From Astragalus membranaceus (lineage: Eukaryota; Streptophyta; Magnoliopsida; Fabales; Fabaceae), in the NCBI GenBank assembly GCA_039519185.1, contig CM076851.1:56140227-56204226 (forward strand): a stretch of 64,000 bases of DNA, given 5' to 3'. The notes beneath the pieces are model-generated. The model was not told where the DNA came from. It did no database searches and was given only the letters and a program-made list of their open reading frames with translations. Below are positions 1 to 9,733 of this stretch, in pieces. The translations under genes were made by a program, and so were the position numbers. The first letter of the stretch is position 1, and each line of letters begins with the position of its first letter.

Positions 1-332
1 ATTGTATAGATTTGACACTTGATATTTGTAAGAGAGATATAGACTTTTACACATATGAATTAAAATATTGTGTATTACATTTAATATTTGTAGTTGACCC
101 ATGCTTTCCTATTTTGTACTGGTTCCACTTTATAAGTCAATTCAACCATAAATATTACCGAACACTTTAATTTTAATCTGCTAGTTATCCGGTATCAGTT
201 CATCCGTTATAAGCTATTTTGTCCGCTATTCGCTAGTTTATCTGTTATCCACTTATTTTTTACCAAACACAGCCATAATACATAAAATATTAAAACATTA
301 AAATATCTCCACATAAAATTGTCTTCAGGAGA

Positions 333-343
333 CAATAAATAGG
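333..343 (+). promoter_or_regulatory. Probable TATA box of the first defensin-like gene
   Basis: 'caataaatagg' lies about 100 bp upstream of the ATG. The same position in the second gene has 'cataaatagg', a better match. The sequence from here to the ATG is almost identical in both genes, which fits a conserved core promoter and 5' UTR. Confidence 0.5.
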
Positions 344-437
344 TTCATCTTGGCCACTCACCTACACAAATATCAATCTAAATCGAAAACCAATTGGAGA
401 AAAAACTAAAGGAAAGTTGATAAAGAATTATTGTCTT

Positions 438-933
438 ATGGCGAACCGTAAACCAAACTCTTTGATTTTGTTTGCCATCCTGGTTTTAGTTTCTGCAGGT
501 AATATAACCTCTTCACACCATTTTTTTCGAGTTTAACTACATATGTTTAAAGAATTAATCTCATTATTTGTTTTTTTTTCTTTCTATTTTGTGGAGCACA
601 GTGCAATTAACTGTAGTAGGAGGTGTTTGCTCAGCAGTTGTGGGAAGCTGTGATAAAGCAAATTGTCAATCCCATTGTCAATTCTTTAATTCTATACTAT
701 TGAAGTGGTCATGTTCTTTCAAGAACCTATGCGTCTGTTGGTTCGATGACCATGGGCCTCCCCCTCGTTCAGGCTTAGCTTCTTGCGACATTCCCTTAGG
801 ATTATGTGATAAATCATGTGACGTGTCTTGTTGCAATTCTAAATGTCGTCGCATATACCCCAATAGTGGTACTGGTCGTTGTATTGATGCCTTTCATATG
901 TCGGTGTGCCTTTGTGCCTACCAAGGGAATTGA
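438..933 (+). CDS. Defensin-like (DEFL) secreted cysteine-rich peptide, two cysteine-rich domains
   Basis: Two exons: 438-498 and 602-933. The intron (499-601) starts GT, ends ACAG and is in phase 1. Exon 1 encodes a hydrophobic signal peptide beginning MANRKPNS and ending near VSAG. An ATG inside the intron would give an open frame but no secretion signal in frame with the second gene's structure, so the spliced start is preferred. The mature part has 16 cysteines in two blocks, about residues 30-67 (ending LCVC) and 81-124 (with CDKSCDVSCC and ending CLC), joined by a proline-rich linker. A cysteine-X-cysteine ending in each block is typical of plant DEFL domains. This architecture is known for tandem-domain DEFL genes, which are thought to act as extracellular defence or reproductive signalling peptides; the actual target is unknown. 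Stop TGA at 931-933; AT-rich putative poly(A) signals follow. The paralogue is at 19548-20042. Gene structure is well supported; function is by family only. Confidence 0.85.
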
Positions 934-1172
934 GTTACTCCTTAATTGAAATAAATATAATAAATATATTTGTTACTATTTCAAAAGTATTCATTTGGTT
1001 TTATTTAACTTCTTAATCTATCATGAATCCAGATTGAAATTACGCAATGAACTCTTGCCACAACAAGAAAACGTGGAATGATGTAAAGAGAATATTACTC
1101 TTGTTTGATAAAAATTAATGGATAGCGAATAAGCTAAGAAATAGTAGATAAACTAGGTTATGGTGGATTAGC

Positions 1173-1356
1173 GAGTAATTCTTAGGTGGTCGGTGGTCAC
1201 AATTATTTAGTCACAGTATTTGGTCAGACACACAAAACAGAAATAAATGCACTTGGGGAAACACACAACTATTATTTTATTAGTGCATTTATTTCTATTT
1301 TGTGTGTGTGACCAAATGATGTGACTAAATATTTGTGACCACCTAAGAATTACTCA
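1173..1356. mobile_element. MITE, 184 bp, Mutator-like, with 9-bp target-site duplication
   Basis: The ends form inverted repeats of about 75-80 bp: 'gagtaattcttaggtggtc' at the left and its complement at the right. It is flanked by the direct repeat TGGATTAGC at 1164-1172 and 1357-1365. Copy 2 of the duplication has an uninterrupted site near 20280-20305, which serves as the empty site. Nine-base duplications are typical of Mutator-type elements. No coding capacity. Confidence 0.85.
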
Positions 1357-1431
1357 TGGATTAGCTGATAGCAGATAACCAAGTAGTGTGAGTTTAAAGT
1401 GTTTTGTAAAATTAATGGTTAAACCAACTAA

Positions 1432-1771
1432 TAAATTACACTAGGGGTCATTTAAGTTATTTAATTGTAACAAGTTAGCTCTTTTAGTTTTTTCGTACCA
1501 CTTTGGTCCTTTAAGTTATTTAATTGTAACAAATTAGGGAATTTCAGATCTGAGAAATGTAAATTATTCGGCTTTTAAAAGTTACAATTATATGATTTAA
1601 AGGACCAAGTTGTTACAATTAAATAACTTAAAGGATCTAAGTGGTATGAAAAAAACTTAAAGGACCAACTTGTTACAATTAAATAACTTAAATGACGTAA
1701 GTGGTACGAAAAAAACTTAAAGGACCAACTTGTTACAACTAAATAACTTAAAGGACCCCTAGTGTAATTTA
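1432..1771. mobile_element. MITE-like inverted-repeat element with internal 60-bp tandem repeats
   Basis: Both ends carry 'taaattacactaggggtc' in inverted orientation. The right arm contains about 2.7 copies of an exact 60-bp period from 1601 to 1760 ('aaataactta aaggac...'), and the left arm carries the complementary motif ('tttaagttatttaattg'). It is absent from copy 2 of the duplication, so it inserted after duplication. No target-site duplication is obvious. A minus-strand open frame across it only reflects the repeat. Confidence 0.7.
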
Positions 1772-1815
1772 GCCTAAACATTAATTGTTACGTTTTATCT
1801 ATTGGGAAGTCTGGG

Positions 1816-2000
1816 TACTAGGGATGGCAAAAAATTGTACCCATGGATATCCGCTGATAAAATTTGTGACGGGTACGAGGCAAATAGCTTAACGGGTACC
1901 CGCAGGTAAAACAAACAGATATTTCAATTACCCGTTAGTCAATAGACACGGAGGCGGATATAATGGTATCCATACTCACACGAATATCCATTTCCATTAG
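1816..2000. repeat. Old dispersed repeat shared by both duplicates
   Basis: Begins 'agggatggcaaaaaa' and contains 'acgggtacccgcagg'. The equivalent sits at about 20828-21000 in copy 2, and a divergent inverted relative is at about 21890-21985 ('tagtagggatgataatg' on the minus strand). The gggatggcaa/gggtacccgc style is common in eudicot DNA-transposon remnants, but the superfamily is not certain. It predates the duplication. Confidence 0.45.
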
Positions 2001-2134
2001 TAAATTACTAAAATTACTAAAATAACCCATTACTTGATGCATTGGAATTTTGTAATATTTGATGAAAGACTATTATTGTATTTAATTTGTTTGTTATTGG
2101 AGACTATGATCATGTTAGAATAAGAGTAACAATT

Positions 2135-2515
2135 TGTTCCCAACCGGACAAACCGGTATATATATGAGCTCGGCCTCCTTCTGCCCGACCGAGGAAAGGA
2201 AGACTCTCCCATCAGTCTGACCGATCAGACACCACTTTCTTGCTTTTATCTGCTCGACTTTTCTCACATTATATCAATTAGCGAGATCATAGGGGAAATC
2301 TGGGATTTCCCTCTTATCTTCCTACAACGGACGGATCGGCCATAAAGTGTAATAATAGCAATTATCGCCATTGTACTATAAATACAGCCAATATACAGAT
2401 CCAGAATCCACTTTTCTCCATTGTTACTTGTTTCATATTGTTTTCTTATAAATCATACTATATTGTAATAATCTTGTGTTCGGTTCGTTTCCCTCACCGG
2501 AAACAGATCAGAACA
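2135..2515 (+). repeat. 5' LTR of element A (Tat-like Ty3/gypsy)
   Basis: Starts TGTTCCCAACCGG and ends GATCAGAACA immediately before a PBS-like motif. A TATA-like 'tataaatac' lies near 2378, as expected for the LTR promoter. The start is set from the TG and from where homology with copy 2 of the duplication stops. No second copy of this LTR is visible, so the element is truncated on the right. Confidence 0.65.
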
Positions 2516-2536
2516 TTGGTGCCCACCGTGGGGCCT
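2516..2536 (+). other. Primer-binding site of element A
   Basis: 'ttggtgcccaccgtggggcc' directly follows the LTR terminal CA. This motif type is characteristic of plant Tat-lineage gypsy elements. It fixes the LTR end and the plus-strand orientation of element A. Confidence 0.7.
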
Positions 2537-2795
2537 AGGTAAAAAACACTTCCCCCGCCTCACAAAATCAAAGCTTTTCGGAGGTCCAATATTGGTAACC
2601 ACCCGAAATGGCACCTTCGGTGGCAGTCTCGATGAAACCAATGGCCACACCAACAACATCGATCCAAGGGTATAGGAGTTGATGGCAGTAGTTCAACTAT
2701 TTCAAACCTAGAACGCAGAGAAGCAACGGTGAAATGAAGAACAGTTACTTTGCTCCCAAGCCCTAGAGGCAAGAGAGACACAACAGCAGGAACAA

Positions 2796-3790
2796 TTGAC
2801 GGATATGAGGAGATTCACCCAGGTGCTGGAGGCCATTAGAACCCCGTTGCGAGCTTTACAGCCATTCACGGCGGAGTTTCAGGCGGTGGAAATACTACTT
2901 AGATTGAGAGAGCCAGCGATCGGAAGCTACAACAGAACAAGGGATCCCCAAAGTCACATGAGCGCTTTCCAAACCCAAATGTTCATCAGCGGTGAAAATG
3001 ACGCCATCTGCTGTAAAATGTTTGCTAAGACATTAGCAGAAGTAGCCCCGAAGTGGTTTAAGAGTCTCCCAACGCGATCAGTGACGGGGTTCGAAGATCT
3101 GGCCTGTAGGTCCGTACAACAGTTTTAAGCCAACAAAAAGAAGGAGGTAGAGCAGGGAGACTTGTTTGACATACGTCAGGGACCAAGACCGAGTTTCTCA
3201 AGAGTTATCTCGATCGGTTTAATAAGGCCACTGTATTGGTGAATGAGTCGGACGAGAAATTCTTCGTGGCTGCCTTCATGAAGGGCATGCGGAGTGGAAG
3301 CTTCAATGAAGCGCAGACGGTGTGCAAGCCCTGCACAATGGACGAGGTGCGGATCAGGACAGACAAACACATAGAGTCTGAAGAATCAAACGCTGGAAAG
3401 AGAGAAAAGGAAACTGGAAAGCATGGATACGCCGAACAGACAGGGCCACAATGCCCTCGGTCAAAACCAAGGCGGGACAGAGGCAATCGAAGCATAAACC
3501 GCTCAACTAGGCCCATGGCGGACGAAGACTACATCCCTTTGAACACAAAGTTGTCAACCATTTTGGATGACTCACTACACGATGGCACAAAAAAAGGCAT
3601 GCTCCCTTCGTGGGAATGATGGGTAGAAACTCTTATTCTTATTGCAGGTATCATAGGACACACGGCCACACGATCGATGACTGTTGGACGCTGAAACAGC
3701 AGATCGAGCAGCTCATTCAGAGGGGGAACGTCAAGAAGTTTGTGAAGGAGACCGAACGAGAAGCTGTAGAAGGTAAGCAATGAAAAGGCA
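2796..3790 (+). pseudogene. Broken gag of element A
   Basis: Two frames (2796-3128 and 3236-3619) together resemble plant gypsy gag. The first has a capsid-like stretch with 'AICCKMFAKTLAEVAPKWF', the usual position of the 'W(F/Y)..L' signature. The second continues with 'FVAAFMKGMRSGSF' and a basic region. Further downstream (about 3640-3720) another frame reads like the 'CxxHxxxGH..C' zinc-knuckle region of Tat gags ('YHRTHGHTIDDCW'). Stops and shifts separate the pieces, so no functional capsid protein can be made. In the intact family, gag forms the virus-like particle that packages element RNA. Confidence 0.7.
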
Positions 3791-3954
3791 ACCCGGACCG
3801 TAAGTAGGACAAGGGTAAGGGGAAGAACCAAAGAGACACTCGGGATGAGACCGATCATGAAAAGGATGATAAAGGTTTAATAGGATATATTGCTGGGGGA
3901 CTCTCAGGAGAAGGAGTGATCCAGTCATCCTGAAGAAGGTACGTTAAATCTTTT

Positions 3955-4611
3955 ATGTCAATAAATAATGCTGAAGAACTTGCAGTTCCAGAGTACCCAG
4001 GGATAACTTTTGATATCCAAGACTTTGATGGGGTCCGACCTCACGCTGACAACTCGATATTGATCTCTGTCACCACTAGTTCCTTCAAGATCGCTAGGAT
4101 TCTAGTGGATGGAGGAAGTTCATCGAATGTGATATATTGGAAATGTTTCGAGGAGCTCCAGTTCAGAACAGGTATGCTGAAGGACTACCCCGGTACCCTG
4201 GTAGAATTTTCTGGCAAACAAGTAGCAGTTCATGGCTATTTGAACCTTCGTACCAGCTTTGGAGAGAAAGGTTGTGCTAAGACCCTGACACTCCAGCACA
4301 TGGGGATTGAGGCGTCGTCCTCCTACAACATCATCATGGGGAGGTCGTCTCTCAACGCTCTGCTGGCAGTGGTCTCCTATCCAAACTTATGCATCAAGCA
4401 CCCCATACTGAACGAAAGGGTTAGAGTAGTCAAAGGAGACCAGGATGTGGCAAGAAAATGTTACACCGAGAGCGACAAGGTAAAGCTGATCCAAAAAGCT
4501 ACTGTCAAGGCAGCAGCAAAGATAACCAAGCCTGCTACTAAGCGACAAAAAGAAAACAAGGAATATGAAGCACTGGTTGCCGAGCGCAATGACTCGAAGA
4601 AGCCAGGATGA
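3955..4611 (+). CDS. Aspartic protease (retropepsin-like) domain of element A, gag-pro remnant
   Basis: A 218-residue open frame. Residues about 42-120 form a retropepsin-like fold: the catalytic segment is 'RILVDGGSSSNVI' (DGG in place of the usual DT/SG, common in Tat elements), and the C-terminal psi-loop-like motif is 'YNIIMGRSSLNAL'. The C-terminal tail is lysine-rich. In a complete element this enzyme would cleave the gag-pol polyprotein. It is not followed by reverse transcriptase: within 30 bp the frame stops and a solo LTR begins, and the sequence beyond that LTR is the 3' region. The element therefore lacks pol. The ATG is only the first in the frame; translation would originally have come from gag. 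Confidence 0.7.
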   Translation: MSINNAEELAVPEYPGITFDIQDFDGVRPHADNSILISVTTSSFKIARILVDGGSSSNVIYWKCFEELQFRTGMLKDYPGTLVEFSGKQVAVHGYLNLRTSFGEKGCAKTLTLQHMGIEASSSYNIIMGRSSLNALLAVVSYPNLCIKHPILNERVRVVKGDQDVARKCYTESDKVKLIQKATVKAAAKITKPATKRQKENKEYEALVAERNDSKKPG

Positions 4612-4636
4612 AACAAGGGTCGAGCCAGATAGTACA

Positions 4637-6273
4637 TGGTGTGTGAAAATATGTGCAAGTATACACAGTCACAAACAAGTAATATAGTGATGAGAAAGGT
4701 CGAATCCACAGGGATTGGTTAAACTTTTGTATGTTTAGAAAGCATATAAATTAGTGCTACTACACTACTCATAATTTTTGGGGTTTTAATGTCAAGTGAA
4801 AGCAGAATTCAAATATGCAAAAGAATATGAAGGAAATCAGTTGAGAATGATAGTTGAGATGTCTTCACTAAATAATTCACTTTTGAGAGTTTTGTGCTTT
4901 TATGTGGTGCAGATGCACCAAGGTGCAGATGCATTGAGTGCATCTGCATGTGTATGTGCCTTTCAGCTACTTTCTTCAGAGTTTCGTTACAAGCTTCCTA
5001 TGTCTAGGCGTGCTAAATAAGTTCACTCCTGCCTTTGAAGTACCCACTATTTCACCCTAAGGACTATGTTATCCTATGTCTAGGACTTAACGTGGTTTTA
5101 ACAAAGTTTTCTTTATTACACAAGTTAACAAAGCCTTCATTAAAACACTCACCCTTATTAGTCTTGATTTCTAGTTATAAACCATGTCTGTGAATATAAC
5201 TCTATTTATTCTAAGCGATCAACCACACAATAAGATGGATATAGTATAACACAAGACCCAAAATACATGCAACACTTAAAGACACAATAACTTACTCAAA
5301 AGCTCATTATAAAGTTAGAACATCTCAACCAAAAAAGGTTTAGCTCATAATATGCATTGCAAGGCAAAGATAGATGAAATAAAACATATTAATATAAATG
5401 AAAGTACAAGAGACATCAATAGGGTAGAGATTACACTGATTGAAGTACTCTTGCATAAATTTGCCCAGCAGTGCAGAAGCACTGACTTCCTGGTGTAGTT
5501 GCACCTAACTAAGTTGATGAAGAAGTGAAGGAAGAAGTCGTCGGTTCCTTCCTTACCTTCTTGCCAACTAACTACTACTAAAAACTATAAGGAATGAAAC
5601 TACTAAATTACAAGTGAAGTGTATGATCTATATATTATGATGTGATGATTTCTTCAAGTGAGAAGTGGAAGCCTTTATATAGCCTTGGAGGTTTCCTTCA
5701 AGTGAGGGTTTGCTTGGAGATCAAACTGACCAAAGGTGGCTTAACCATGGTTACTTTTCAGAGCTTTGATTGAGAAGATTGAGTCCAAAGGGGAGGTCCA
5801 GTTGTGGAAAGCCATGTGTTCTAGATGCGTAGCCTTTCATGATGATTTTCCATTGTGGGCGCCTCCTCTTGCATGTTGGCATGTGCCTCTATGTGACTTA
5901 TGACTAACCATGATGTCATAGAAAAGTTTATGCATTGGTATGAATTGAGGTGCTTCCAAGGTGGGGTTAAATCTGCCTTCAGTGCAGGATGGTGCAGATG
6001 CACCTAAGTGCAGTTGCACTGCTGTAAGTGTAGTTTAGTGCAGATGCATTGCTGTTTCCCTGGTGTATTTGCACCTAACTGCAAGTGCACTGAACAAACA
6101 TCTCAAACATACCAATATATATATAAAATGCTTAAATCATTACATAATCCTCTTTGAAACATAGAATGTTGTTATCTTACTCATACTACTATATTTAACA
6201 GATATTATACTTGGTTTCAAGCAATTAGTTATGTTTATATGCATAAATAACTCTATATAAAATGGAGTTATCA
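4637..6273 (-). repeat. Solo LTR (1637 bp) inserted in element A, TSD GTACA
   Basis: Begins TGGTGTGTGAAAATATG and ends GGAGTTATCA, flanked by GTACA at 4632-4636 and 6274-6278. Its left end resembles the left ends of the Athila-type LTRs at 12539 and 17850 ('gtgcaagtatacacagtc', then a 'cacagggattgg' motif), which gives minus-strand orientation. No internal domain remains, so it arose by LTR-LTR recombination. It contains several short palindromic stretches of the 'gtgcagatgcac' type (4910-4955, 5990-6090). Confidence 0.85.
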
Positions 6274-6278
6274 GTACA

Positions 6279-6960
6279 CCAATCCAGCCCTACCCAAAAT
6301 CCAAAAATAAAATAATTGTACTCTTGTGTGCGGCGATATAAGCTCTGATTGTACTCAATTTCAACAAAATTAACGTCCCGACAGGTAAGAACCGAGCAAC
6401 GTCTCGACGTTACCCTTGGGCACCAAAGACTTAAAGTCCCGACAAGCAATGGGCTGAACTGACGAGTTCATGCCCCACCCTTGGGCGAACCTTAGGGGAA
6501 AAAAGCAAGGCTGGCAAGCTTTATGCACCATAAGGAATATTCTAAGACAAAAGGGAAAACAATTCTTCGCAATAGAGTCGGGCAGAATTGTTGCTCTAAG
6601 AGGCTACAAACCAAAGTCTTGACAAGTGTGAATACTGGCGAAAGCTGGTATACACCCTTGGGCACTAACTCGAAGTGAATACACTCGCAATTGACTAAGT
6701 TCTGACAAGTGAAGACTGGCGAAAGCCGACATGCACCCTTGGCCACCCGGCCATTCAGCGAAAAATAAAAAAAGTGAAGAACGCAAAAATGAAGTAGTTC
6801 CAAATATCCAAACAAAATCCAAACGCCGTAATAAGCGTCGAAGCAAGAGAAACCGAACAGTACTTAATGTTCAAAAGCAACACAAATTTCAAATGGCACG
6901 CAGGCCAACCCAATACAAAGGAGAATAACAAAAAATAAAGAAGAAACCTAAGGAGTAACC
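6279..6960. other. 3' non-coding region of element A
   Basis: Continues element A after the solo LTR. It carries imperfect repeats of 'cccgacaag' followed by 'cccttgggc' (about 6370-6480, 6610-6660, 6700-6745), a pattern seen in 3' regions of Tat-lineage elements. No protein-coding frame resembling pol was found on either strand. Confidence 0.5.
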
Positions 6961-6989
6961 TCAGAGTCAGGGGTGTCCATCACAACCTC

Positions 6990-8310
6990 CTAATGATCGG
7001 CCTCTAAACTCGGATGCTCCAGCTCCGGCACCTGAACCTCGAAAGGATCTTTGGGCTTGATCTGAAATTCTTGTTGGCCGACATCTAAATTGAGGGGAGA
7101 CCTTTGGTTATGTTGATCTTCTTCCCTAGGCGGATCAACCAACTGACCTTCCATAACTATCTTGTCCAAATCCACCTCGAAAAGATCAATACCAGGATGT
7201 AGCACTTGAATCTGAGCGAGAGTAGTGTTGAAACCAGTGTCGAAAGACTCAACACTTTCCCGCTTCACCTCCTCCAAGGCAACACGAAGAGTCATCACCC
7301 GCTCGGAGCCTCGAACAAGGGCATCCTAGGCCTTCTTCAGGTTCTCTTTAGCAATTTTTAGGTCACTCCGAGCAATCTCCAGGTCATTCTCCAAAGTCTC
7401 AATCTTTGCGAAAGCCTCCTTCACCTCCTTCCCAAGCCTGCCCAATTTTCTCTCCATCAGCTTCTTATGAGCATCATACTTCTTTGCATCTTCTTCCAGC
7501 TCTCTCCGCCTCTCTTGACAAGCCTTCTACTCCTCCTTGGCTCGGTTCGAATCACCCTCACATTTTCGTAGCCCTCCACGGCCTTCCTAAAGGAACCCTC
7601 AGCAAGATGAGCCAGCAGGGAACCCCACATACTATAGGTTTTGATAGCCGCCATTGTTGGACCAAAACCCATGGTAGTCGTTTTCTCAGAATCGGTAGGG
7701 GAAGGATTCCATCCAACACCTTATTCTAGGGATACCGAGATTCCCAAGTGGTCTTGACAGGTCCGTTGGCGGTAGCTGTCGTCTAGAACTTCAAATGCTT
7801 AAGCCAGGAAGAGTCGTCCGACAAGTCACCTGCCTCATTCTGGGTTTCGGCAGAAGGGCGAGGGGCGTCTGCTCCCTTTTGATGATTGAATGAGGGTACG
7901 AGAAGGTGAAGATGTTTTGGAGGGCAGAGTGTCGTACGGTATATCAATTGTCATCATTACCGAAGGAGAAGCATTGGCTGACAGGGCAACATCAGAGTAG
8001 CCCCGCTTCTTTTTCTGCTTAACTTGGATGAGCCTCCTCTCTTCAACGCTCATTGGAGACACACCTAAAGATTCTGCAAAAGAAAACAAGGCCTCAGAAA
8101 AGAATAAAGAAGACAAACAAGTCAAGATAATCACAAGGGGAAGAAGAAAGTTACTTAAGTATTTGATTAATACCACCTCCAAGTCAACACTACTGAGCAG
8201 ATGGATCGCTTTGCTCGGTGCACCCACCCAAAGGCGCTCAATATCCGCTCGTTCGGACGCATGCAGATCCCGTTTGTCTATCAACTGGTCCTTACGAGGT
8301 TAGCGAGTCG
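6990..8310 (-). pseudogene. Antisense gene of element A (coiled-coil protein, Tat 'additional ORF' type)
   Basis: Minus-strand frames 8284-7835, 7672-7457 and 7298-6990 form one decayed gene opposite to gag-pro. The downstream segment contains 'FNTTLAQIQVLHPGIDL' followed by acidic and proline-rich sequence. The middle segment is rich in glutamate, lysine and arginine and looks like a coiled coil. A plausible intron (minus strand, about 8154-8074) has a GTAACTTT donor and a TTTTGCAG acceptor after a pyrimidine tract. Antisense extra genes between pol and the 3' LTR are established for Tat-lineage plant elements; their role is unknown. Element E carries a similarly placed gene at 27908-30650. 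Frame breaks indicate it is no longer functional. Confidence 0.55.
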
Positions 8311-8455
8311 AGTGGAGGGGAAATCGCTCCCGACCACACTCATCGACCAACAAAGTGGAACAGGATGACCCGACCTCCATTAAAAAAAATCTCTCCTTAA
8401 AATGATTGTAGCTACTCTTGTAGCTGGTCATGAAGGGATGACGGGGAATATTGCA

Positions 8456-8704
8456 TGTTAAGAGTCCCACATCGAATGTGATATGGCCTGAAAATGAGTA
8501 TATAAGTGGGAGGCATCCCTTACCTTATAAGCCGGTTTTGTAGAGTTGAGTTAGGTCCAACCCAAATTTTACGATGGTATCAAAGCCTATCCTAGATCCA
8601 TCTACCTTATATACTAATTAACTAATGGACCTTACTATCTAATGGCCTTACTATCTAATGGGCCTTACTAACCAACTAATGGGCTTACTACCTATATTTT
8701 AATA
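8456..8704. repeat. Short LTR-like repeat, left copy
   Basis: Starts TGTTAAGAGTCCCACATC and ends 'tatattttaata'. It is repeated at 9489-9733 with high similarity. It contains 'gatggtatcaaagcc', a tRNA-Met PBS-like motif. 'TGTTAAGAGTCCCACAT' starts are typical of small plant LTR (TRIM-like) repeats. Confidence 0.6.
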
Positions 8705-9488
8705 GCCTCCCGCAAGCTGGACGGTGTTCACAACACTTCCAGCTTAGGATAAGCAATACAAAGATACTATAAAAAATAAGGAAAATAAAGAACAAACCAA
8801 ATTGGTAGCAGTTGAGGTGCATAGCTCCTAGAAGTCTTCGACTAACTTTGGGCCCCTTCAATCTTCTTCCAGCGTCTCCACAACATTTACTCCAAAAGAA
8901 TCAACAAACCCCACTCTTGGGCATAACCATCCAATTGCCAAAGAAGTCAACAAATGCTTAACCATCGAGCAGAAACCACAACTCAACATTTAACCACTCG
9001 GAAGAAGCAACAATCCAACGCTTAACCATCAAGAAAAAGCCACAACTCAAGGCTTAATCACTTGAAGGAAGAAAAATGCTTAACCACCATAGGGCAGAAG
9101 TAAACATCAACAAGGCCATACGGCCAAAGGCTTAACCACCGAGTAGAAACTATACCTCAAAGTTTAACCACATGGCAGAAGCGCAAACAATCTAATGCTT
9201 AACCATTTATAGCAGAAGCATCATGCTTAACCACCATAAACATAAGAAACTAAAAAAACAAGCCAATAAGGCTAATGAAATTAACATTCAAATTCAGAAT
9301 AAATAATTCCAAATATTTGCAACAACAGCAAGGGCGGTTAGACCACAAATGTAATGAGCCACCAAGCAGATTTTGTAGGGTTGAGTTAGGTAAAACCCAA
9401 ATTCTAAGATGGTATCAGAGTCAGTTTAAGATCCGCTGGGCCATTCAGGTCACGCTCCAGTTGTCTAGTCCTGGGCATGACGAGGGTG
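8705..9488. mobile_element. Internal region between the two short LTR-like repeats
   Basis: Holds no recognisable gene. Positions 8900-9230 are a degenerate tandem array built on 'gcttaaccaccgagcagaag'-like units. Positions 9350-9430 hold a third partial copy of the LTR-like sequence ('gttgagttagg' to 'gatggtatcagag'). The total length (about 1.28 kb with both repeats) and lack of coding fit a TRIM-like non-autonomous element or nested copies of one. Confidence 0.5.
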
Positions 9489-9733
9489 TGTTAAGAGTCC
9501 CACATCGGATGTGATATGGCCTGAAAATGAGTATATAAGTGGGAGGCATCCCTCCACAAGCTGGTTTTGTAGGGTTGAGTTAGGTGCAACCCAAATTCTA
9601 AGACGGTATCAAAGCCTATCCTAGATCCATCTACCTTATATACTTATTAACTAATGGACCTTACTATCTAATGGCCTTACTATCTAATGGGCCTTACTAA
9701 CCAACTAATGAGCTTACTACCTATATTTTAACA
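9489..9733. repeat. Short LTR-like repeat, right copy
   Basis: Starts TGTTAAGAGTCCCACATC and ends TTTTAACA (TG...CA). Followed by 'gcctccggcaag', which also follows the left copy ('gcctcccgcaag'). The repeat unit therefore extends slightly beyond the LTR-like core, and the true boundaries remain uncertain. Confidence 0.55.

Larger units (their letters stand above)
1..2134. repeat. Segmental duplication, copy 1 (runs off the left edge)
   Basis: Matches about 19090-21110 in the same orientation: promoter, both exons, intron, 3' flank and the downstream block with 'gggatggcaa' and 'ggcggatataatggtat' are shared. Flank divergence by eye is roughly 8-12%. Private insertions in this copy are the MITEs at 1173-1356 and 1432-1771. 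Similarity ends near 2125-2134, where the LTR of element A begins, so A entered at or near the boundary. The left end lies outside the window. Confidence 0.85.

Noticed and set aside
1575..1781. Minus-strand protein with 20-residue repeats (YHL..LSYLIVTSWSFKFFS)
   Set aside because: It is an exact reflection of the 60-bp tandem repeat in a MITE-like element, not a repeat protein gene.
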